A DNA stretch of 52,793 bases from Levilactobacillus zymae DSM 19395 (GTDB taxonomy: Bacteria > Bacillota > Bacilli > Lactobacillales > Lactobacillaceae), in contig NZ_AZDW01000039.1 in assembly GCF_001434115.1 (NCBI RefSeq), positions 43,485 through 96,277 of the forward strand, read 5' to 3'. How positions within the stretch are numbered: the stretch's first letter is position 1; the number at the start of each line of letters is the position of its first letter. The notes below the pieces were generated by a model. The model was not told the DNA's origin. It worked only from the letters and a program-made list of their open reading frames with translations, and did no database searches. This document shows positions 26,397 through 35,011 of the stretch, piece after piece. The position numbers and the translations under genes are program-made.

Positions 26397-26666
26397 ATGG
26401 CAAAAAAGTCTAAGATTGCAAAGGAAAAGAAAATCGAGGCCACGGTCGCCAAATACGCGACTAAGCGTGCGGAATTGAAGGCAGCGGGCGATTACGCCGG
26501 ACTGGCCCTCTTACCCCGGGATGCTTCCCCAGTGCGGATGCACCACCGCGATCATTTAGATGGTCGGCCTCACGCCTACATGCGGAAATTCGGGTTATCC
26601 CGGTTAAACTTCCGCGACTTAGCGCACAAGGGCCAAATCCCTGGCGTCAAGAAGGCTAGCTGGTAA
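26397..26666 (+). CDS. rpsN: 30S ribosomal protein S14, zinc-free paralogue
   Basis: 89 residues from ATG 26397, behind GAAAGGAG. Sequence [19 protein letters not shown] at the start and [33 protein letters not shown] at the end identify S14. The zinc-ribbon CxxC pairs of the C+ form are absent and the protein has the longer C- layout, so it needs no zinc. Such copies replace the zinc form under zinc starvation and are repressed by Zur (family knowledge), which agrees with the Zur-like box upstream. ATG at 26379 in the same frame lies before the ribosome binding site and is not used. Confidence 0.93.
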   Translation: MAKKSKIAKEKKIEATVAKYATKRAELKAAGDYAGLALLPRDASPVRMHHRDHLDGRPHAYMRKFGLSRLNFRDLAHKGQIPGVKKASW

Positions 26667-26692
26667 TGACCCCAGCTAGCTGATTCACAATT

Positions 26693-26837
26693 GACGCGTC
26701 TCGCCGGTATCTCACCCAGACGCGTCGATTCGGTGATGGACCGTTGCCCGGTGTTGTCGCGCGGTCATCACCCGGGGAGTCTCTCCCCCACCTAACCCAA
26801 ACCTAACCTGGTCTCGTCCTTGTGGCGGGACCTTTTT
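26693..26837 (+). ncRNA. Candidate structured RNA ending in a terminator
   Basis: Four consecutive helices: GACGCGTCT (26693-26701) with AGACGCGTC (26718-26726); GGTGATGGACCG (26732-26743) with CGGTCATCACC (26762-26772), one bulge; GGGGAG/CTCCCC (26774-26788); and a terminator, GGTCTCG (26810-26816) with CGGGACC (26826-26832) and TTTTT. It is either the rpsN 3' region, a small RNA, or a remnant of a leader. No T-box AGGGTGG motif is present, and the next gene has its own promoter after the terminator. Confidence 0.5.
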
Positions 26838-26840
26838 CGT

Positions 26841-26869
26841 TTGACAGGCTCCCCCGCCTTTCGTAGACT
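26841..26869 (+). promoter_or_regulatory. Promoter of the hypothetical gene at 26904
   Basis: TTGACA (26841-26846), 17 bases, TAGACT (26864-26869), immediately after the upstream terminator. Confidence 0.6.
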
Positions 26870-26903
26870 GGACACTAGACTATTTTCTCAAAGGAGATTC
26901 CCT

Positions 26904-27416
26904 ATGCCAGTTGAATCCATTGGGTGGGAATTTGACGTCTTACAAGCCAACTCGTTTGACGATAACTACCCCCGCCTCGAAGCCGTTTTCGTGGGCATCA
27001 CCCCCGCGGTAGCTTACGATGCGCAAAACCAACCTAAATTTAAACGCAACATCGAACGGCGCTTACGCGACCTCGAAAAACAATTACGGCGCGACCACCA
27101 AGCGGACCTCTCCGCGCTGGGTAGTGCCGATTTAGCCCACAACGCGACCATTATTCAAAATTTAGTGGCGGACTACCACACCCAGATTACCCAACAAATC
27201 TTGATTGCCGGGCAACTCGAGCTCGAAAGTCTGACCCTCGCCGGCGAATGGCCCCTCTTCTGGAACCAAACGTCGACGCTGGTCCAACAAAAAGACCACG
27301 AACGCGAACCCATGCCGTTCAGCGAGCCAACGCCGGCCCCGGATTCCGGCCCAACGACTGACAACGCGGACGACACAGACGACTCGGGTACGGACAATCC
27401 GTATACGCCCGTTTAA
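26904..27416 (+). CDS. Hypothetical protein, 170 residues
   Basis: ATG 26904 follows CAAAGGAG (spacing about 7). I do not recognise the family. Residues 1-125 are mixed alpha/beta with a helical basic stretch (FKRNIERRLRDLEKQLRRDHQ) and a second helix (IIQNLVADYHTQITQQILIAG); there is no signal peptide or membrane segment, so it is cytoplasmic. The last 40 residues are Pro/Asp/Thr-rich and disordered. It has its own promoter and terminator. A longer frame opens at 26820 but starts inside the upstream terminator. Confidence 0.7.
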   Translation: MPVESIGWEFDVLQANSFDDNYPRLEAVFVGITPAVAYDAQNQPKFKRNIERRLRDLEKQLRRDHQADLSALGSADLAHNATIIQNLVADYHTQITQQILIAGQLELESLTLAGEWPLFWNQTSTLVQQKDHEREPMPFSEPTPAPDSGPTTDNADDTDDSGTDNPYTPV

Positions 27417-27420
27417 CCAC

Positions 27421-27465
27421 AAAAAATCGACTGACCCCCTCACTGGAGAGTCAGTCGATTTTTTT
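27421..27465. terminator. Bidirectional terminator, hypothetical gene / maltose phosphorylase
   Basis: AAAAAATCGACTGA (27421-27434) pairs with TCAGTCGATTTTTT (27451-27464), giving U tails on both strands for the two convergent genes. Confidence 0.92.
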
Positions 27466-27474
27466 AATTAATGT

Positions 27475-29748
27475 CTATTCAACCACCGTGTCTGGCTGTA
27501 ACGAAACCGTCTTGCCTGCCACGTCGATGTCCAGTGGGTCGCCACTCAATAACTTGAAGTGTGCGCCAGCTTGGTCGACGATGACTTCGATCAGGCGGCC
27601 CCGGAAGACCTGCCGGAAGGAGAAGCTGTTCCACTTCTTCGGTAAGAATGGCGCGTAGTGCAACTGACCGTTGCGAACCCGCATGCCGGCAAAGCCTTGA
27701 ACCACGGCAATCCAACCACCCGTCATGGCCGTAATGTGCAGTCCGTCGGTCGTGTCATTGTTGTAGTTGTCCAGGTCCAACCGGGCCGTGCGTTCGTAAA
27801 GCTCTACGGCCTTGTCTTCGTAGTGTAAGTCCGCCGCTAAGACCGAGTGAATGGCCGGTGAAAGACTGGATTCGTGCACCGTCAGGGGTTCGTAGAAGTC
27901 AAAGTTAGCCTTCTTCTGTTCCGGCGTGTAGTCGTCGATGAAGTCCCAGATTCCTTGTAAGACGTCCCCTTGCTTGATGTACGGTGAACGCAGGATCTTG
28001 TCCCAAGACCAGTGTTGGTTGATTGGGCGTTGGTCGGCAGGAATGGCGCTGACCGGTTCGATATCTTTGTCCAAGAACCCGTCGTGTTGGACGAAGATGT
28101 TCAAGTCCTTGTCGTATGGCAGGTACATCCGGTCCACGATATCTTGCCAGTGGGCCTTTTCATCGTCAGATACGTCGAGGCGTTTTGCCACGTCGGCGTC
28201 CACCTTACCCAGGATTTCCAACGTGTACTTCAACGTCCATTGTGCCAGCATGTTGGTGTCCCAGTTGTTGTCGACGTTGTTTTCGTACTCGTCGGCCCCG
28301 GTGACCCCGTGGATCATGTACTGGTTATTACGCTTGCTGAAGTGGACCCGGTCGGCCCAGAAACGGGAAATCTCAGTTAAGACCTTGGCCCCTTGATGCA
28401 GGACATAGGAGTCGTCACCGGTGTAACGGGTGTAGTTGTAAATCGCAAACGCGATGTCCCCGTTACGGTGAATTTCTTCAAACGTGATTTCCCATTCGTT
28501 GTGGCATTCGATCCCGTCAAAGGTCACCATTGGGAACAACGCACCCTTTAAGCCCTGTTCCTTGGCGTTGATGTAAGCACCCGGTAATTGATTGTAGCGG
28601 TACATCAACAGGTTGCGGGTGACCTTAGGATCCGTGATTCCCAGGTAGACTGGGAAGGCAAAGGCTTCGGTGTCCCAGTAAGTGGCGCCACCGTACTTTT
28701 CACCGGTAAAGCCTTTCGGGCCAATGTTCAAGCGTGAATCTTCACCGTAGTAGGTCGAGAACAACTGGAACAGGTTAAACCGAATCCCCTGTTGCGATTC
28801 GTCGTCGCCGATGATTTCAACGTCGGACTTTTCCCACCGTTGAGCCCAGACTTGGGTGTGGGCGGCCAATAAGTCGGCGTAGCTTTCCTTAGCGACCTGA
28901 TCACTCAGTTGGTGCATAGCCGTGGTGAGGTCAGCTTGGGTCTTGTAGTCACGCGACGTGACCACGATGACCCGCTTTTCTAAGGTCGTCGCCGTTTGGG
29001 GTGCCAACGTGCCTTGGTAGGCCGTGGCCACTTCCTTGTCGTTCGGTTGGTCGATGGCCACGTTGTCTAAGTCGCTGACCATCCGCATTTCCATACCAGA
29101 GGTAAATTGGGGCGTGCCAAACGGGTTCGGCGTGGTCTTAGCAATCACACTCCCGCGGTCGGCTTGTTGGTCCGTCGCCAGGACGTCCCAGAACCGTTCG
29201 TCGTAGTTAGCTTCTTCGTTCATCACGTCGGCGTCGATGGCGGGCAGTAACTTCACGTCCACGTTCGTTGCGCTTAAGTTCTTGACCGTGACTTTTTGAA
29301 CGGAGAGTTCCTTTTGGGCCACACTCAAGAAGCGTTCGAAGGTCAAGGCGACCTTGACGTCCCCGCGCTTCAGCGTGAACGACCGGGTCAAAACGGCCGT
29401 GTGTAAGTCGAGGTCCAGGGTAAAGTCACTGATCTGGTCCTTGGCTAAGTCGACGCGTTGACCGTTGATTTCAATCGGTAATTTGATGAAGTTGACGGCG
29501 TTGACCACCTTCCCGAAGTACTTCGGGTAACCGTTCTTCCACCAGCCGACCCGGGTCTTATCGGGGTACCAGACCCCACCCAAGTAAATGCCTTGCAGTG
29601 AATCGCCGCTGTAACCTTCTTCAAAGTCACCGCGCATGCCCATGTAGCCGTTCCCTAAGCTGGTCATGGATTCTTGGAGCCGCTTATCTTTAGGGTCAAA
29701 GGTGTGGGTCACGACGTTCCAAGGTTGCACATCGAAGATACGTTTCAT
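27475..29748 (-). CDS. mapA: Maltose phosphorylase (GH65)
   Basis: 757 residues, full length for family GH65. The N-terminal beta-sandwich runs to about 270, followed by the (alpha/alpha)6 barrel with WDTEAFAFPVYLGITDP, HNEWEITFEEIHRN and the catalytic acid Glu in GADEYENNVDNN. It splits maltose with phosphate into beta-glucose 1-phosphate and glucose in the cytoplasm. Kojibiose, nigerose or trehalose phosphorylase cannot be fully excluded by eye, but linkage to a maltose-type permease supports maltose. ATG 29748 follows AAAGGGAG; the frame extends 12 codons upstream without a better start. No beta-phosphoglucomutase gene is adjacent, which is unusual for the pathway. Confidence 0.92.
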   Translation of the reverse strand: MKRIFDVQPWNVVTHTFDPKDKRLQESMTSLGNGYMGMRGDFEEGYSGDSLQGIYLGGVWYPDKTRVGWWKNGYPKYFGKVVNAVNFIKLPIEINGQRVDLAKDQISDFTLDLDLHTAVLTRSFTLKRGDVKVALTFERFLSVAQKELSVQKVTVKNLSATNVDVKLLPAIDADVMNEEANYDERFWDVLATDQQADRGSVIAKTTPNPFGTPQFTSGMEMRMVSDLDNVAIDQPNDKEVATAYQGTLAPQTATTLEKRVIVVTSRDYKTQADLTTAMHQLSDQVAKESYADLLAAHTQVWAQRWEKSDVEIIGDDESQQGIRFNLFQLFSTYYGEDSRLNIGPKGFTGEKYGGATYWDTEAFAFPVYLGITDPKVTRNLLMYRYNQLPGAYINAKEQGLKGALFPMVTFDGIECHNEWEITFEEIHRNGDIAFAIYNYTRYTGDDSYVLHQGAKVLTEISRFWADRVHFSKRNNQYMIHGVTGADEYENNVDNNWDTNMLAQWTLKYTLEILGKVDADVAKRLDVSDDEKAHWQDIVDRMYLPYDKDLNIFVQHDGFLDKDIEPVSAIPADQRPINQHWSWDKILRSPYIKQGDVLQGIWDFIDDYTPEQKKANFDFYEPLTVHESSLSPAIHSVLAADLHYEDKAVELYERTARLDLDNYNNDTTDGLHITAMTGGWIAVVQGFAGMRVRNGQLHYAPFLPKKWNSFSFRQVFRGRLIEVIVDQAGAHFKLLSGDPLDIDVAGKTVSLQPDTVVE

Positions 29749-29817
29749 CGTTGAAAACTCCCTTTCTATGGATAGTTCCGTCAATCGTTGTTCAAAATTT
29801 TATGCGGATTTGAATGA

Positions 29818-29856
29818 CTAATCCACAACGACCCAAATATCAGCGTTGTGGATTAG
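29818..29856 (-). other. Intercistronic hairpin between malT and mapA
   Basis: CTAATCCACAACG (29818-29830) is perfectly complementary to CGTTGTGGATTAG (29844-29856). There is no U tract, so it probably stabilises or processes the transcript rather than ending it (inferred). Confidence 0.65.
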
Positions 29857-29875
29857 CGAGTTAACGTTTAAATGA

Positions 29876-31246
29876 TTAAGCCTTGTAAGTTTCCTTGATG
29901 GTGAAGACGGATAATGCCCCGATCGCCATGATGATACCGGCTAACAAGAACATGTTGGCTTGGGCACCACCCAATAATGGGAACAGTGCGAAGCTGGCCA
30001 GTGAAGCTACGATTTGTGGTAAGCAAATCGAGCCGTTGAACAAGCCTAAGTAAGTCCCCATGTGGGCTCCAGATAAGGCGTTGGTGACCATGGTCAGTGG
30101 GTACGTGTTCATCGCAGCCCAAGCAATTCCGACTAAGATGAAGGAAACGATCAAAGCGTATTGGTTGTGGATGAAGAACACGGAGATAAACCCAACGGCC
30201 CCTAAGCCTAAACTACCGGCGTAGCCCAACTTGTGGACGCTGTTTGGCAACTTAGCTAAGACGTAGGACCAAACCACGGCGGCAATGGATTGCACGGCGG
30301 CTAAGACCCCGTACCAGTTCCCGGCAGCTTGGTAGCCAGCGGAAGCGGCGTTGGTGGTGTTCCAAACGTTGGAGGCAATGGCCCCAGCGGAGTAAGTCCA
30401 GAGGTACTGGAAGGCGACCCAGCAGAAGAATTGAACTAAGGTAACGGTCCAGAAGACCTTCGGTGCGGACTTCAGTAACGTCCACCAGTTCCCACCGGTC
30501 GTGTTATCTTCCTTACTGATACCATGGTACTTGGCGTACGTTTCGGGATCGTATTCGTGAACCCGGAAGATGGTGAACAGACTCGTGATGACCAATAAGA
30601 TGGCGCCGACGTAGAAGGCAACCTTCACGGTGTCGGGCACGACCCCTTTAACGGCCACGTTCTTCAAGCCGAAGTAGGCGAACAAGAACGGTAAGATGGC
30701 GGCTAAAACGGCCCCGGTGTTCGATAAGAAACTTTGAATCCCGTAAGCATAACTCTTCTGATCATCATTGACCATGTCCCCGACCATCATCTTGAACGGT
30801 TGCATCGCAATGTTCGATGACAAGTCCAGGAAGGCCACGGTGATGGCCCCGAAAAGTAACGCGGCGAGTGACGCGTACCCGAAGCCCATACTACCGGAGT
30901 TCGGTAACAGACACATGACGATGACCGCCACGATGGTTCCTAATGCTAAGTAAGGCAACCGCCGGCCACCTAATCTCGGTGCCCAGGTTCTATCGGAATA
31001 ATAACCGACGATGGGTTGGACGATCAACCCAGCCAGTGGTGGTAAAATGAAGAACCACCCTAAACTGTTGGGGTCGGCCCCAATGGTTTGGAAAATCCGA
31101 CTCATTTGCGAACTTTGTAACGTAAAGGCCGTTTGAACCCCCAGGAAACCAAAGTTAATCATCCAAATGGTGCTGGCTGATAAGTTTGGTAACCCCGTTT
31201 TGGGATTATCGACCGTGGTCGTATCTTTAGAGACAACATCTGCCAT
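29876..31246 (-). CDS. malT: Maltose MFS permease (SLC45/GPH-like)
   Basis: 456 residues with about 12 hydrophobic segments. MINFGFLGVQTAFTLQSSQMSRIFQTIG, the loop motif GYYSDRTWAPRLGGRRLPY and LDLSSNIAMQPFKMMVGDMVN are characteristic of the sucrose/maltose:H+ symporters of the SLC45-like MFS group. It should import maltose by proton symport. ATG 31246 follows AAGGAGG. It is the first gene of the malT-mapA operon, and its promoter is covered by a LacI-type operator and a cre site. Confidence 0.87.
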   Translation of the reverse strand: MADVVSKDTTTVDNPKTGLPNLSASTIWMINFGFLGVQTAFTLQSSQMSRIFQTIGADPNSLGWFFILPPLAGLIVQPIVGYYSDRTWAPRLGGRRLPYLALGTIVAVIVMCLLPNSGSMGFGYASLAALLFGAITVAFLDLSSNIAMQPFKMMVGDMVNDDQKSYAYGIQSFLSNTGAVLAAILPFLFAYFGLKNVAVKGVVPDTVKVAFYVGAILLVITSLFTIFRVHEYDPETYAKYHGISKEDNTTGGNWWTLLKSAPKVFWTVTLVQFFCWVAFQYLWTYSAGAIASNVWNTTNAASAGYQAAGNWYGVLAAVQSIAAVVWSYVLAKLPNSVHKLGYAGSLGLGAVGFISVFFIHNQYALIVSFILVGIAWAAMNTYPLTMVTNALSGAHMGTYLGLFNGSICLPQIVASLASFALFPLLGGAQANMFLLAGIIMAIGALSVFTIKETYKA

Positions 31247-31331
31247 GACACAAAACCTCCTTAAACCAACTTTAACCTTAAATAATTGCTAAAACGTTGT
31301 GCCGTATCAAGCGCAACCGATTACATAAGTT

Positions 31332-31368
31332 ATTATGGCACCGCTTTCATTTTAATGCAACCGTTTGC
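31332..31368 (-). promoter_or_regulatory. malT-mapA promoter with LacI-type operator and cre
   Basis: On the minus strand TTGCAT (31355-31360), 17 bases, CATAAT (31332-31337) form the promoter. GCAACCGTTTGC (31357-31368), one mismatch from the perfect LacI-family palindrome, overlaps the -35. The cre site, minus strand TGAAAGCGGTGCCA (31336-31349), fills the spacer. Repression by MalR and by CcpA would be mutually overlapping. Confidence 0.72.
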
Positions 31369-31427
31369 GCAAACTTTTTTATTAAAACTTTGGACCATTC
31401 CAATTGTTAATTGGGTGGGCTGACAAT

Positions 31428-31477
31428 TAAAACCACCAGTCCGGTAGGCGTGAGCCAAAATCGAGCTGGTGGTTTTC
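31428..31477. repeat. Inverted repeat / stem-loop
   Basis: AAAACCACCAG (31428-31438) pairs with CTGGTGGTTTT near 31465-31475, with A and T runs on the outer sides, so it could terminate transcription on either strand. Its loop contains CCAGTCCGGTAG, also seen at about 40872. Confidence 0.5.
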
Positions 31478-31599
31478 TAGGATTAAATTTTTTTAGGCTT
31501 AACCTTGACGGGGGACACAGTATGCAACAATGGTTCAAACCAATTTTGGGGGTTAGGCAGTATCATCAGCTGCTCGTTACCGCAGCAGACTTACTGGAG

Positions 31600-31785
31600 C
31601 AACGGGTTCCGCACCCTACCGCCACACTTGCCGAAACGTGCTTTCAGGGACAGCCCACTCCGCTTAACCCCGCTAGGTACTGGCCACCGAATCGGGCTTT
31701 CAGGGGGCAACGGGTTCCGCGCCCCACTGCCACACTTGCCGAAACGTGCTTTCAGGGACAGCCCACTCCGCTTAACCCCGCTAGG
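31600..31785. repeat. Two direct copies of a 78-bp sequence
   Basis: Copy 1 is 31600-31677, copy 2 is 31708-31785 (108-bp period), with only a few substitutions. Both run from CAACGGGTTCCGC to CTTAACCCCGCTAGG and share ACACTTGCCGAAACGTGC. They lie between malR and malT; frames through them have no ribosome binding site. A hairpin follows (CGCTAGG ... CCCTAGCG, to about 31823). Confidence 0.8.
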
Positions 31786-31856
31786 ATAAAAATCCAAGAC
31801 CGGGATTTTCACCCTAGCGACGTTAATGCTCGTGGGCTAACCGTCCCTGACGCACT

Positions 31857-32822
31857 CTAATTTATAGCATACGGAATCCGGATCTGTCCCGGCGTTGGGG
31901 TGTCGATCGGTTCTCGGTCACTGAACAATAACTTCGCGGCCGCCGAGCCCATCTTTTCTGGGAATAAATCGACCGAATGTAAATCCGCGTCCGTTAGCCC
32001 CTCCGGTAACGAATGGTTAAAACTCACCACGGGGAACTTGCTGACCCCGTATTTCTCGCGGAATAACCGGTAAAATTCGATACCGTTAAAGTCGTCGGTC
32101 GCCATGATGCCGTCGATTTCCGGATGCTGGTCGATAAACGCCCGCACCCGGGTCGCATCCCCCAGCTTGCAGACCAACGGCTCGACGTTGAAGCGCGCCG
32201 CCACGCGGTCGTAACCCTCTTGTCGCTGCTGCTCGTAGGCCCAGTGGTGCCCCGACTCGACAAAGACTGGATGCTTGACGTGCAATTGGTCGAACAGGAA
32301 GGTCGCCCCGCCAATCCCGGCCTGCAAATTGTCGTTGTCGACAAAGAAGTCGTTGTGGTGTTGGTCGGGTTGCCCGATCGTGACGAACCGCAAGTGCTGT
32401 TGCCGCAGATAATCGGCAATCGGGTCATCTTGGTGCGCGTAAAACAGGATGAACCGTTTGATTTTCCCCTGAGCGACCATCGATTTCACGTTCGCCAGCA
32501 ATTCTTCGGCCGTGGAACTGATGGCGACCGATAGCACGTAGTGGCGCTGGACCAATTGGGCGTTGATTCCCCGTAACAGATCAATATAGAAGGGATTTTC
32601 GGACAGGACCCGTTCCGTGTTGGGGAAGACGACCCCCACCGCGTTGGCTTCGCCCGCCGTTAAATTTTTAGCGTTGTAATTAGGTAAATAGCCCTCAGCG
32701 GCGGCCAATTTTTGAATCCGATCCCGGGTCGCCTGACTGATTCGTGGATTGTTATTTAGCGCGCGTGACGCGGTCGAGACTGAGACCCCGGCCTTAGCGG
32801 CAATATCACGGATAGTTAACAT
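31857..32822 (-). CDS. malR: LacI family maltose operon regulator
   Basis: 321 residues. The N-terminal helix-turn-helix TIRDIAAKAGVSVSTASRALNNNP and hinge NAKNLTAGEANAVGVVFP are classic LacI; the remaining periplasmic-binding-like core (FILFYAHQDDPIADYL, GIMATDDFNGIEFYRLF, VVSFNHS) binds the inducer. It lies upstream of malT-mapA on the same strand, and a GCAACCGTTTGC operator occurs in that operon's promoter, so maltose-responsive repression or activation is likely (inferred). ATG 32822. Confidence 0.87.
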   Translation of the reverse strand: MLTIRDIAAKAGVSVSTASRALNNNPRISQATRDRIQKLAAAEGYLPNYNAKNLTAGEANAVGVVFPNTERVLSENPFYIDLLRGINAQLVQRHYVLSVAISSTAEELLANVKSMVAQGKIKRFILFYAHQDDPIADYLRQQHLRFVTIGQPDQHHNDFFVDNDNLQAGIGGATFLFDQLHVKHPVFVESGHHWAYEQQRQEGYDRVAARFNVEPLVCKLGDATRVRAFIDQHPEIDGIMATDDFNGIEFYRLFREKYGVSKFPVVSFNHSLPEGLTDADLHSVDLFPEKMGSAAAKLLFSDREPIDTPTPGQIRIPYAIN

Positions 32823-32912
32823 GTGTGTGCTCCTTATACCTGTACCAATTTCGTTTAGACTTAATGAACAAAGCTTACCATATTAAAATATTTCTGCAAA
32901 CTGTTCTCGACC

Positions 32913-32943
32913 AAAAAAGGCTCAGCTGTTAATGGCTGAGCCT
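32913..32943 (-). terminator. Terminator after the histidine kinase
   Basis: GGCTCAGC pairs with GCTGAGCC across TGTTAATG; the minus strand continues with six U. Confidence 0.88.
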
Positions 32944-32947
32944 GGGG

Positions 32948-34258
32948 TTACTTTTTCGTTTCGTGGTGCCCGTTTTTCGGCGGGTTCACCGGTAACGTGG
33001 TCACAAATTGGCTGCCCTTGGGGTGGTTGTCCCGAACCGCGATGGTGCCGTGATGCAGGTCCACGATCCAGTGGGCGATAGACAGTCCCAACCCGTTGCC
33101 CCCAGTCTGACGCGAACGGGAGGTGTCGACCCGGTAGAACCGGTCGAAAATGCGGGCGCGGTCTCTGCCCGTCACCCCGATGCCTTGGTCGGCCACGATC
33201 AGTTGCCACTTGCGGCCCAGCGGTTGAGCCGTCACGGTAATGGTACTGCCCTGCGGCGAATACTTGAGGGCGTTATCGATCAGGATATTCATCAATTGGT
33301 GAATCAGGTCCTGGTCCAGCACGGCCTTAAAGGCGGGCACCGGTGCCAAGACTAACTGTTTCCCCTGACTGGCCGCGATTTCGGTGTAGGGTTCCACCGT
33401 GTGCTGCAAGAAAGCGGCGACCGCGGTCGCTTCGAAGTTCGTTTGGATGGTGTTGGAATCCGAACGCGCCAACGCTAATAGGTCGTGAGTCAGCTTCTGC
33501 AGGCGCTGACTTTCGCTATTGGCAATCGCGATGTTGGCCGCCTGGTCGATGATCTTATCGTTAGGCTTGGTCAGCAGAAATTCGAGCTTGTTTTGGATGA
33601 TGGTCAGTGGCGTCCGTAATTCGTGCGCGGCGTTGCCCACGAATTCGGTCTGCCGACCCCACGACTTTAAAATCGGCCGCATGGTCAGCCGCGACATCCA
33701 GACGCTCATCAGAATCGACAACAGCCAGAAAATTCCCATGGTGATCAACATGACCCGGGTAAAGTTGCGCATGGCTGCCTTTTGGGGGTCGATGTTCTCC
33801 ATGATCAACAGGTACTTGCCCGCCACCGATTTATCGTTGGTGGTCTTAGGTGCCTTAATCAATAGGGTTCGGAAATTATACTTGCCGTTGACCTTAATGG
33901 TCTTGAGTTGCCCCACTTGCGAACGGTGTAACTTAATGTTCTTCAGCGTGTCGTACCGCGACCCCAGCTGCAGTTTATTGGTAATCTTGCCCTTTTGATC
34001 ATACACCAGCGTGGTGGTCATGAACGGGTGTTGGTTCTGGACGTTTCCCTGAAACTTAGTTTTGCGCTGAAACGGCTTCGGCGGGCCTTGCAGGCGGGCC
34101 GACTCTTCAACACGCAACGCCTGGTCGGTACTGGTCAGCATGGCCCGACTGAACAGGACGAAGACGATTACCCCTAAGAGGATAAAGATCAACGAAAAAC
34201 CGATCAAATTACTGAGAAATAACCGCCGACGTTGCGCGCGGTTAACTTTATTGCTCAT
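32948..34258 (-). CDS. ciaH: CiaH-like sensor histidine kinase
   Basis: 436 residues from ATG 34258 behind TGGAGG. TM1 is at about 15-37 (LIGFSLIFILLGVIVFVLF), an extracellular sensor of about 130 residues follows, then TM2 (VMLITMGIFWLLSILMSVWM). The HisKA box is NAAHELRTPLTIIQNKLEF with the phospho-accepting His; the ATPase has ILIDNALKYS (N box), DQGIGV (G1) and GLGLSIAHWIV (G2). It overlaps the response regulator gene by 11 bp, so the two are translated together. The partner is strikingly CiaR-like, which is why I name it CiaH; the sensor domain itself is not diagnostic. Confidence 0.82.
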   Translation of the reverse strand: MSNKVNRAQRRRLFLSNLIGFSLIFILLGVIVFVLFSRAMLTSTDQALRVEESARLQGPPKPFQRKTKFQGNVQNQHPFMTTTLVYDQKGKITNKLQLGSRYDTLKNIKLHRSQVGQLKTIKVNGKYNFRTLLIKAPKTTNDKSVAGKYLLIMENIDPQKAAMRNFTRVMLITMGIFWLLSILMSVWMSRLTMRPILKSWGRQTEFVGNAAHELRTPLTIIQNKLEFLLTKPNDKIIDQAANIAIANSESQRLQKLTHDLLALARSDSNTIQTNFEATAVAAFLQHTVEPYTEIAASQGKQLVLAPVPAFKAVLDQDLIHQLMNILIDNALKYSPQGSTITVTAQPLGRKWQLIVADQGIGVTGRDRARIFDRFYRVDTSRSRQTGGNGLGLSIAHWIVDLHHGTIAVRDNHPKGSQFVTTLPVNPPKNGHHETKK

Positions 34259-34940
34259 CGGGGGCCTCCACAATGTACCCGGCGTTACGAATGGTCCGCA
34301 CGGACAGGTCGCTACCCGCGCGCTTCAATTCCTTACGGAGATTACTCATATAGACTTCCACCACGGACAGGCTGGTCTCGGAATCGAAGCCCCAGAGACG
34401 GTTAAAAATCTGTTCCTTGGTGATGATGGTTCCCGGATTGGCCGCCAAATAGGCCAGTAAATCAAACTCCCGCCCCTTCAGCGTCAACGGGCCACCGTTA
34501 AAGGTCGCTAAATGCTTGCTGGTGTTGATTTCCAGTTGGCCTAACCGAATAACATCACTGCTGTTCAAATGGCCGGTACGCTTCAATAACGCCTTCATCC
34601 GGGCCAGGAGTTCCTCGCGGTGGAACGGCTTGGTCACGTAATCGTCGGCCCCGTCGTTGAATCCGCGCAGCTTATCGGCAATCGTGTCCTTGGCCGTCAG
34701 AATCAAGACCGGGGTCGACACCCCCTGGCTCCGGATGTGCATTAGGAGATCCAACCCGCTTTCTCCCGGCAACATCAGATCCAAAATGATGGCATCAAAG
34801 ACGCCTTGGCTGGCTAGAAATTCTCCCTGCTCACCGTCATAGGCCACCGTCGGTTCACAAATCGGCTTGATCAATTCGACGATGTCCGCGGCTAATTCCC
34901 GTTCATCTTCCACGACTAATACTTGGGCTGTTGCACTCAC
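34248..34940 (-). CDS. ciaR: CiaR-like OmpR family response regulator
   Basis: 230 residues, GTG start at 34940 eight bases after AAAGGAGG. The receiver has the acidic pair in VVEDE, the phospho-Asp in AIILDLMLPGESG, Thr in LILTAKD and Lys in VTKPF. The winged-helix domain (LTLKGREFDLLAYLAANPGTIITKEQIF) is followed by NRLWGFDSETSLSVVEVYMSNLRKEL, almost the same as streptococcal CiaR at that place. CiaRH systems govern envelope stress and antibiotic tolerance (family knowledge). First gene of the operon. Confidence 0.85.
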   Translation of the reverse strand: MSATAQVLVVEDERELAADIVELIKPICEPTVAYDGEQGEFLASQGVFDAIILDLMLPGESGLDLLMHIRSQGVSTPVLILTAKDTIADKLRGFNDGADDYVTKPFHREELLARMKALLKRTGHLNSSDVIRLGQLEINTSKHLATFNGGPLTLKGREFDLLAYLAANPGTIITKEQIFNRLWGFDSETSLSVVEVYMSNLRKELKRAGSDLSVRTIRNAGYIVEAPDEQ

Positions 34941-35011
34941 CAGACATTCCTCCTTTAATAATTCAACAATTAGGTGTTGGGTTAAGGGTTGCCTTAATAG
35001 GCTTATCTATG

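Noticed and set aside
26780-26840. Possible T-box antiterminator before the hypothetical gene
   Set aside because: The terminator resembles T-box terminators, but AGGGTGGNACCGCG and a specifier loop are absent, and a promoter lies after the terminator.
31411-31860. 149-residue frame through the 78-bp duplication
   Set aside because: Its apparent repeats are the DNA duplication; no ribosome binding site, and it overlaps the malR end.
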